This document shows positions 1 through 5,345 of a stretch of DNA of 5,345 nt, one piece after another (within the stretch, counting starts at the first letter, position 1; each line of letters opens with the position of its first letter). This DNA is from Brevundimonas sp. (GTDB lineage: Bacteria > Pseudomonadota > Alphaproteobacteria > Caulobacterales > Caulobacteraceae). The notes below the pieces were generated by a model. That model was given only the letters and a program-made list of their open reading frames with translations, was not told where the DNA came from and did not search any database. Position numbers and translations under genes: made by a program. The stretch lies in contig JALAGW010000192.1 of assembly GCA_022712235.1 (NCBI GenBank), positions 1 to 5,345 on the forward strand. The letters run 5' to 3'.

Positions 1-75
1 GGCGGGCTGGCCCTGGCCTTCCAGCGTCGGGTTCTGGCCGTTGGCGGCGTCGGCGGGGGCGGTGGCGTCGGTCAT
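1..75 (-). CDS. secB: Probable SecB export chaperone, N-terminal fragment
   Basis: Only the first 25 codons are in the window; the gene continues past the left edge. The visible peptide begins MTDATAPADAANGQ and is a hydrophilic, Ala/Asp/Gln-rich leader. This is the kind of disordered N-terminus that precedes the conserved core of alphaproteobacterial SecB, but the core itself is not visible. The call leans on context: in Caulobacterales and relatives, secB commonly sits divergent to a Tim44-domain gene followed by mltA, exactly as here. SecB is a cytoplasmic tetrameric chaperone that keeps preproteins unfolded and delivers them to SecA. The ATG at 73-75 (read on the minus strand) is the natural start because the reading frame opens into typical GCC/GAC-rich codons. 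No strong Shine-Dalgarno precedes it. Another protein with a short acidic N-terminus cannot be excluded. Confidence 0.5.
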   Translation of the reverse strand, partial: MTDATAPADAANGQNPTLEGQGQPA

Positions 76-294
76 GAAAGGAAAGCCGTCAGTCTGAAAA
101 CGAGGGACGCCGGACCGCTCCGGGCCCGGGGTGAAGGGCTCGCGACTAACACGGCGAGGCTATTGGCCGCAACGTCGAGACCGGCGTTCTGGACTCCCCT
201 CGCCTTGCGCCCGGCGGGAACGCCCCCTAATCCTCGGAACAACAGATGCGCGCCCGTCGACACCCCCAGGGCGCGCGCCAATCAGGTGAAGCCC
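76..294. promoter_or_regulatory. Divergent intergenic region, secB-like / Tim44-like
   Basis: This 219-nt gap must hold promoters for both flanking genes. On the plus strand, TTGCGCC (205-211) and CCTAATCC (226-233) are 14 nt apart. This is a loose fit to the Caulobacter housekeeping promoter pattern TTGACG(S) - 10 to 14 nt - GCTANAWC, which I recall from the literature. On the minus strand, TTGCGG (172-167) is the only -35-like hexamer I noticed, with no convincing -10. A perfect 10-bp palindrome, CCGGGCCCGG, lies at 120-129; it may be nothing more than GC bias. The Tim44 frame stays open back to a TTG at 163, but I treat that stretch as non-coding leader because its translation does not resemble the family. 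Confidence 0.3.
284..289 (+). promoter_or_regulatory. Ribosome binding site that decides the Tim44-like start
   Basis: AGGTGA matches the complement of the 16S rRNA 3' end and ends 5 nt before the GTG at 295. The in-frame GTG at 286 overlaps this motif and so could not be served by it. The site therefore favours the start at 295. Confidence 0.5.
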
Positions 295-915
295 GTGCCC
301 ATCCAATTCCAGATCGTCATGTTCGCCATCGTCGCCGCGGTGCTGCTGTTCATGCTTTATAACGTGCTGGGCAAGAAGGTCGGCCGTCAGCCCCAGGAAG
401 ACGCCCGCCTGCCCCAGAGCGCCGCCGTCGCCGGCCAGGCGCCGGCCCCCGTCACGCCGGGCCTGGACGCCGCCACGGCCGCCGCCATCGCCGGGCTGAA
501 GGCGCGCGATCCCGCCTTTGATCCAGCCCGCTTCGTCGAGGGCGCCCGTCAGGCCTATGAGACCATCGTGCGGGGCTACGCCTCGGGCGACCGTGAGGCC
601 CTGCGCCCCCTGCTGACCCCCTCGGTCATGACCTCGTTCGAGGCCGGCATCGCCGCCCGCGAAGCGCGCGGAGAGCGTGAACAGGCCGAGTTCCTGCACA
701 CGCCCCGCGCCGATCTGGAGCTGGCCACGGTCAAGGACGAGCGCGCCGTCGCCAAGGTCCGCTTCCTGGCCGAGATGCGCAGCACCGTGACCCCGGCCGA
801 GGGCGAGGCCTCGACCGAGGAGCGTCGTACCGCCGAACTGTGGACCTTCGAGCGCGCCCTGGGCGCCGCCGATCCCAACTGGGCGCTGGCCCGCGTCGAG
901 CCGGCCAGCGCCTGA
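295..915 (+). CDS. Tim44/TimA-family membrane-anchored protein
   Basis: A 206-residue protein related to the C-terminal domain of mitochondrial Tim44, the matrix-side adaptor of the TIM23 import motor. Bacterial relatives are inner-membrane-anchored; one was named TimA in Caulobacter, but their bacterial job is not settled. The sequence shows one membrane segment at about residues 7-24, then LGKKVGRQPQED, an Ala/Pro-rich linker (about 37-65), and the Tim44-like domain from about 66 to 203. Family signatures are DPAFDPARFVEGARQAYE (72-89), the following GYASGDREALRPLL, and ELWTFER (181-187) with DPNWALARVE (193-202). The GTG start at 295 places the hydrophobic segment at the extreme N-terminus, as is usual for the family, and has a Shine-Dalgarno. 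GTG at 286 is the alternative; the TTG at 163 is unlikely. The stop codon overlaps the mltA start by one base (TGATG), so the two genes are probably co-transcribed and translationally coupled. Confidence 0.88.
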   Translation: MPIQFQIVMFAIVAAVLLFMLYNVLGKKVGRQPQEDARLPQSAAVAGQAPAPVTPGLDAATAAAIAGLKARDPAFDPARFVEGARQAYETIVRGYASGDREALRPLLTPSVMTSFEAGIAAREARGEREQAEFLHTPRADLELATVKDERAVAKVRFLAEMRSTVTPAEGEASTEERRTAELWTFERALGAADPNWALARVEPASA

Positions 916-2027
916 TGCGCGCCCTGGCCTCCGCCCTGCCGTTCGACCGGTCGGGCGCGGCCCGGCTTGGCGCCCTGTCGCTGCTGCTGCTGGCGGCCGC
1001 CTGCGCCTCGACGCCGACGGCGCCGCCGTCGACAATGCCGGAAGGTCCCGGACCGGGACCGGTCGCGCCGCCCTCGGTCGAAGGCATGAGCCTGACCGCC
1101 CTGCCGGGCTGGGCCGAGGAAGACCATCTGGCCGCCTTCCGCGCCTATGTCGCCGGCTGCGTTCGGGCGCGAGGCGCGGCGGCTGAGGCCGTTTGCGCGC
1201 GCGCCCGTGATCTGGCCGCGCGACGCCTGTCGCCCAGCGACGCCCGCGCCTTCCTCGAGCGCCATTTCGTTGCGACCGAGGCGCGCACCGACGACGGTCG
1301 CGCCGGTCTTCTGACCGCCTATTTCGCCCCGGAGTATCCGGCCCGCCGCACGCCCGACGCCGAGTTCGACGCCCCGGTGCTCAGCCGTCCGGCCAACCTG
1401 TCCGAGGTCGGCGATCGCGCGGCGATCGAGGCGGGTTCGGCCCAGTCGAGCGCCCTGGCCTGGATGAAGGCCGAGGACCTCTTCTTCCTGCAGATCCAGG
1501 GCTCGGGGACCTTGAGCTTTCCGGACGGCGCCCGCCTGCGCGCGGCCTACGCCGCCGACAATGGGGCGAAGTTTGTCGGCATCGCCCGCCCCATGGCCGA
1601 ACGCGGCCTTCTGCCCCAGAACGGCACCTCGGGCGACGCCATTCGCGCCTGGCTGTCGGCCCATCGCGGCGCCGAGGCGCGCGAGGTCATGGCCCTGAAC
1701 CCGCGCTACATCTTCTTCAGCGTCAGCCCGGATGACGGCGACGAGGCGACCGGCGCCGCCGGCGTCCCCCTGCCCGCGCGCCGCTCCGTGGCCGTGGACC
1801 CGTCGCGCTGGGCCTATGGCGAAGCCGTCTGGATCGAGGCCGACGGCGGCGACCTGGTCGGCGCCCGCGCCAGCTATCGCGGTCTGGTCATGGCCCTGGA
1901 CACCGGCTCGGCCATCCGGGGGCCGGTGCGCGCCGACCTCTATATCGGTCGCGGCGACGCAGCCGGTCAGGAAGCCGGCGCGGTGCGGCATCCGCTGCGG
2001 ATGTGGAGACTGCTTCCGAGGGGCTGA
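915..2027 (+). CDS. mltA: Membrane-bound lytic murein transglycosylase A (MltA)
   Basis: A 370-residue lipoprotein that cleaves the MurNAc-GlcNAc bond of peptidoglycan with formation of 1,6-anhydro-MurNAc, acting in the periplasm from a membrane anchor. Residues 17-30 form a signal peptide ending in LLLLAAAC, giving a lipidated Cys30. The -3 residue is Ala rather than the commoner Leu, and Ala at +2 gives no inner-membrane retention signal. A Pro-rich tether (33-53) follows. The MltA domain is marked by LTAYFAPEYPA (133-143), DRAAIEAG (167-174), FFLQIQGSG (190-198) and NPRYIFF (262-268). The C-terminal 3D domain has its three aspartates at D295 (AVDPSRW), D329 (ALDTGSAIRG) and D341 (RADLYIG). 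D341 aligns by motif with the catalytic Asp308 of mature E. coli MltA. The ATG overlaps the Tim44-like stop codon and has no clear Shine-Dalgarno of its own, so translation probably depends on coupling. Length is normal; no damage is seen. Confidence 0.95.
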   Translation: MRALASALPFDRSGAARLGALSLLLLAAACASTPTAPPSTMPEGPGPGPVAPPSVEGMSLTALPGWAEEDHLAAFRAYVAGCVRARGAAAEAVCARARDLAARRLSPSDARAFLERHFVATEARTDDGRAGLLTAYFAPEYPARRTPDAEFDAPVLSRPANLSEVGDRAAIEAGSAQSSALAWMKAEDLFFLQIQGSGTLSFPDGARLRAAYAADNGAKFVGIARPMAERGLLPQNGTSGDAIRAWLSAHRGAEAREVMALNPRYIFFSVSPDDGDEATGAAGVPLPARRSVAVDPSRWAYGEAVWIEADGGDLVGARASYRGLVMALDTGSAIRGPVRADLYIGRGDAAGQEAGAVRHPLRMWRLLPRG

Positions 2028-2043
2028 GGCGCGCGCTCAACCA

Positions 2044-2403
2044 TTAGAGCGACACCGGTTGAAACGCCCAAATCAACTCTTCAACGCGTTCGTTCCGCGA
2101 CACGGTACATATCATGCCGCCGTGCCACGATCGGACAAAGAAGACGTCCAGTTGGCGACCCGGCTTCACCGCACGGAAAAAGCATGTACCGTCGGTCGGC
2201 GTTTTTTGGAGGGTCATGCCCTGGTTTCGCAGCTCTAGCTGCGCGCTTGATCGAGTGTCGCCTACGGCCACGCCCAGCACGCTACCCGATTGAATAAATC
2301 CGTTCGGTCGGAAGAGGGTCAGCCGCGTGCGGGCATCAGTCAGCAGCCAGCCCGCGACAATGAGCGCAGCGAAGCCGAATAGCAGAAGCAAAGGTTTGCG
2401 CAT
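2044..2403 (-). CDS. Hypothetical single-pass membrane protein, lower GC
   Basis: I do not recognise this 119-residue protein. Residues 4-21 (PLLLLFGFAALIVAGWLL) form one hydrophobic segment after MRK, so it is either a membrane anchor or an uncleaved signal, with the remaining roughly 98 residues probably periplasmic. This part contains SGSVLGVAVGDTRSSAQLELRNQGM (split: LGVAVGDT at 43-50, then LELRNQGM at 56-63), a 'G-x-x-x-G-D ... L ... G' pattern often seen in small envelope proteins. It has two cysteines, C74 and C99, which could form a disulfide. GGGAGG (2414-2409) sits 5 nt before the ATG at 2403 but only 2 nt before the one at 2406, so 2403 is preferred. GC over 2041-2400 is 59% by hand count (212/360), against about 73% in a sampled 60-nt stretch of mltA. 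It converges on mltA with a 16-nt gap and no visible terminator. The good Shine-Dalgarno and hydrophobic N-terminus make a real gene likely. Confidence 0.72.
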   Translation of the reverse strand: MRKPLLLLFGFAALIVAGWLLTDARTRLTLFRPNGFIQSGSVLGVAVGDTRSSAQLELRNQGMTLQKTPTDGTCFFRAVKPGRQLDVFFVRSWHGGMICTVSRNERVEELIWAFQPVSL

Positions 2404-2408
2404 CATGG

Positions 2409-2414
2409 CCTCCC
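2409..2414 (-). promoter_or_regulatory. Strong Shine-Dalgarno for the small membrane protein
   Basis: Read on the minus strand this is GGGAGG, followed by CC and then two consecutive ATG codons (2406 and 2403). Spacing is 2 nt to the first and 5 nt to the second, which supports the second as the main start. Confidence 0.55.
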
Positions 2415-2473
2415 AACGTTTCTCGACGATCCATCAACACTAACGAATCGATGTCCGCTAACCACCCATAGCT

Positions 2474-2587
2474 GTCATTCCGGGACGCGCAGCGAACCGG
2501 GAATCCAGGCGGTTGAGGTTTTTGCACCCTCGCCATCGGTTTCGGCGCCTGGGCCCCGGATCGTCCCTCCGGGCCGTCCGGGGTGAC
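2474..2587. repeat. Imperfect inverted repeat, dispersed-palindrome type
   Basis: The left arm (2474-2511) begins GTCATTCCGGGACG and ends CCAGGCG. The right arm (2546-2587) begins CGCCTGG and ends CCGTCCGGGGTGAC. The inner 7 bp (2505-2511 with 2546-2552) and the outer GTCA/TGAC (2474-2477 with 2584-2587) pair perfectly. CCGG blocks between them pair with mismatches and small shifts. The spacer is 34 nt (2512-2545). The wording 'GTCATTCCGGGACGCGCAGCG ... GGAATCCAGG' resembles palindromic intergenic repeats common in alphaproteobacterial genomes; that link is from memory, not a search. It encodes no protein. It could act as a transcript-end hairpin between the two minus-strand genes, but there is no T-run. 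Confidence 0.5.
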
Positions 2588-2639
2588 GGATGGCGGCGGA
2601 CCGGGCGCTGGTCGCATCCTGTCATCCGCTGACCGGCCC
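2588..2639. other. Short non-coding stretch after the ATPase gene
   Basis: This is the 3' flank of the minus-strand ATPase gene. A second GTCATC motif (2621-2626) and CGGATG (2587-2592) echo the outer ends of the neighbouring palindrome, suggesting degenerate repeat remnants. I see no rho-independent terminator (no stable GC hairpin followed by a T-run on the minus strand) and no ORF of interest. Confidence 0.3.
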
Positions 2640-4160
<1,521 letters not shown>

Positions 4161-4167
4161 TCAGTCG

Positions 4168-4173
4168 TCTCCT
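4168..4173 (-). promoter_or_regulatory. Shine-Dalgarno of the ATPase gene
   Basis: Reads AGGAGA on the minus strand, 7 nt upstream of the ATG at 4160. This fixes the start and rules out the longer overlapping frame that reaches 4215. Confidence 0.6.
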
Positions 4174-4187
4174 GCAGTCTGTCCCCA

Positions 4188-4215
4188 TGCTTAGCCGACA
4201 GAGGCGAGGCCGCAA
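4188..4215 (-). promoter_or_regulatory. Candidate housekeeping promoter for the ATPase gene
   Basis: On the minus strand TTGCGG (4215-4210) is followed after 14 nt by GCTAAGCA (4195-4188). Spacing and the GCTA core fit the Caulobacter-type vegetative pattern TTGACG - 10 to 14 nt - GCTANAWC; the -35 matches at 4 of 6 positions. It lies 27 nt upstream of the start codon. The assignment is by eye only. Confidence 0.3.
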
Positions 4216-4242
4216 GGCGGAACCGTGCGGCCTTTACAGCGA

Positions 4243-4271
4243 TTGACGCTGTCCCCGCCGCCGCCGACAGT
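4243..4271 (+). promoter_or_regulatory. Candidate promoter for the AI-2E-family gene
   Basis: TTGACGC at 4243-4249 is a perfect match to the vegetative -35 pattern. Seventeen nt after its first six bases lies GACAGT (4266-4271), a poor -10 (3 of 6 against TATAAT). If used, transcription would begin at about 4278, almost at the ATG at 4279, which would suit the absence of a Shine-Dalgarno. Confidence 0.25.
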
Positions 4272-4278
4272 CCCGCTC

Positions 4279-5345
4279 ATGAAACTGCCCTTCTCGGTTC
4301 CGACCTCCTCGGTCGCGCGCAACGCCCTGGTCCTGATCGCCGTCGTGGCGTCGGGGGCGGCCCTCTACTGGCTGCGGGATATCCTGACGCCCCTGGCCAT
4401 GGCCATCTTCCTGATGATCATGATCGACGGGGTGAAACGCTCGATCGAGCAGCGCACGCCCGTGCCGTCACGCTTCGCCGGGACGGCCGCCCTGATCGTG
4501 GTGGTCCTGGGCTTCCTGCTGTCGATCTGGATCATCGTCGACGGGGCGGCGGGCTTCTTCACCGACGCCTCGGGGGTGTCGGCCAGCATCGGTCCGCGCC
4601 TGGACCACATCATCGCCGATGTCAGCGGCCTGGTCGGGGTCAAGGACCCGCCGACGCTGCAGGACCTGATCGCGGGCATCGACCTGCGCGGTTGGCTGAC
4701 CCAGACGGCGATGCAGGCCCAGGGCGTGGCCTCGGGCGCCTTCTTCGTCATGGTCTATCTGGGCTTCCTGCTGGCCTCCCAGGCGGGCTTCCGCAAGAAG
4801 ATCGTCGCCATGTTCCCGGACCGGGGCGCCCGCAACGAGGCGCTGGAGGTGTTCAACCGCGTGCGCGGCGGGGTCGAGGGCTATCTGTGGGTCCAGGCCG
4901 TCACCGGCGCCATGATCTGCCTGGTGGCCTGGATCCTGATGCGGGCCGTGGGGCTTCAGAACGCCGAGTTCTGGACCTTCGTCATCTTCATCGTCGGCTT
5001 CATTCCCGTGCTGGGGGGCGCCATCGCCGGCTGCGCTCCGCCCCTGTTCGCCCTGGTCCAGTTCGAGAGCTACTGGCCCGCCCTGATCTTGCTGGTCGGC
5101 CTGCAGGCCCTGCTGTTCGTCGTCGGCAACATGATCCAGCCGCGCATGCAGGGCGACAATCAGAACATCGACCCGGTGGTGGTCCTGCTGGCCCTGGCCC
5201 TGTGGGGCAAGATGTGGGGCGTGCCGGGCATGTTCCTGTCGACGCCCCTGGCGGTCATGGCCATGGCGATCCTGGCCGAATTCAAGGGGTCGCGCTGGAT
5301 CGCGGTCCTGCTGTCGGGCGATGGCGAGCCCTACGCGCCGCGCAA
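4279..5345 (+). CDS. AI-2E/PerM-family transporter, 3' end cut by window
   Basis: An integral membrane protein of the AI-2E (PerM, formerly UPF0118) family. 355 codons are visible with no stop, so the C-terminus lies beyond the right edge. Hydrophobic segments are at about residues 16-32, 35-49, 70-87, 150-166, 202-222, 231-254, 266-283 and 299-331. The roughly 60-residue stretch between the third and fourth (about 90-149) is the usual large soluble loop. Family signatures are FIPVLGG (241-247), GNMIQPRMQG (283-292), DPVVVLLAL (298-306) and WGVPGMFLSTPLAV (313-326). Members have been linked to autoinducer-2 export or to sodium/proton exchange, so the substrate cannot be read from the family name. 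The ATG at 4279 is chosen because it precedes the first membrane segment closely. An in-frame TTG at 4243 would add a Pro-rich extension and has no binding site. No Shine-Dalgarno is evident. It is divergent from the ATPase gene. Confidence 0.9.
   Translation, partial: MKLPFSVPTSSVARNALVLIAVVASGAALYWLRDILTPLAMAIFLMIMIDGVKRSIEQRTPVPSRFAGTAALIVVVLGFLLSIWIIVDGAAGFFTDASGVSASIGPRLDHIIADVSGLVGVKDPPTLQDLIAGIDLRGWLTQTAMQAQGVASGAFFVMVYLGFLLASQAGFRKKIVAMFPDRGARNEALEVFNRVRGGVEGYLWVQAVTGAMICLVAWILMRAVGLQNAEFWTFVIFIVGFIPVLGGAIAGCAPPLFALVQFESYWPALILLVGLQALLFVVGNMIQPRMQGDNQNIDPVVVLLALALWGKMWGVPGMFLSTPLAVMAMAILAEFKGSRWIAVLLSGDGEPYAPR

Noticed and set aside
120..129. Perfect palindrome CCGGGCCCGG as an operator
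   Set aside because: A 10-bp pure G/C palindrome is weak evidence in DNA this GC-rich, and it has no second copy nearby.
576..1991. Long minus-strand open frame (471 codons) antisense to tim44-like and mltA, plus overlapping 160-1035 and 731-1087
   Set aside because: The plus strand has convincing MltA and Tim44 motifs throughout. The antisense translation is Gly/Arg/Ala-rich with no domain, as expected from the mirror frame of high-GC coding DNA.
1732..2238. Plus-strand frame of 168 codons crossing the end of mltA and antisense to the small membrane protein
   Set aside because: Its first part is a shifted frame of the mltA 3D domain and its second part is opposite a better-supported gene with its own ribosome site. 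The composition (Pro/Ala/Arg/Trp) is shadow-like.
2588..2639. Rho-independent terminator for the ATPase gene
   Set aside because: Only short 4-5 bp inverted matches are present, and no T-run follows on the minus strand.
4279..5345. Quorum-sensing (autoinducer-2) function for the transporter
   Set aside because: The family name is historical. No luxS or lsr genes are visible, and members have been given other roles such as sodium/proton exchange.

Overview
The window is high-GC bacterial DNA whose genes look alphaproteobacterial, most likely from a member of Caulobacterales (Brevundimonas or Caulobacter relative). This rests on GC- and GCC-rich codon use, on a Tim44/TimA-like gene followed by mltA next to a probable secB, and on the protein sequences themselves. 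The genus is an inference. No system that looks undescribed was found; most of the window is ordinary chromosomal housekeeping DNA with one less ordinary stretch in the middle.

Layout. Positions 1-75 (minus) hold the first 25 codons of a gene that is probably secB, running off the left edge. A 219-nt divergent intergenic region follows. On the plus strand, a Tim44-domain membrane protein (295-915) overlaps by one base the start of mltA (915-2027), a lipoprotein lytic transglycosylase; the two form a translationally coupled pair. After only 16 nt a small minus-strand gene (2044-2403) encodes an unrecognised single-pass membrane protein with two cysteines. It is clearly lower in GC than its neighbours. 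Next, 2407-2639 is non-coding and carries an imperfect inverted repeat that looks like a dispersed intergenic palindrome. A YjgR-type (DUF853) HerA-like ATPase lies on the minus strand (2640-4160). Across a 118-nt divergent promoter region, an AI-2E/PerM-family membrane transporter starts at 4279 and runs off the right edge with no stop codon.

How they fit together. The left block (SecB, Tim44-like protein, MltA) concerns the cell envelope: export chaperoning, an inner-membrane-anchored Tim44-like protein, and peptidoglycan turnover. The right block (YjgR-like ATPase and AI-2E-type permease) has no evident functional tie to the left. The middle stretch, 2028-2639, looks like an insertion-prone or fast-evolving junction: it has reduced GC, an orphan gene and a repeat, and it sits where I would expect an smr gene after mltA in related genomes.
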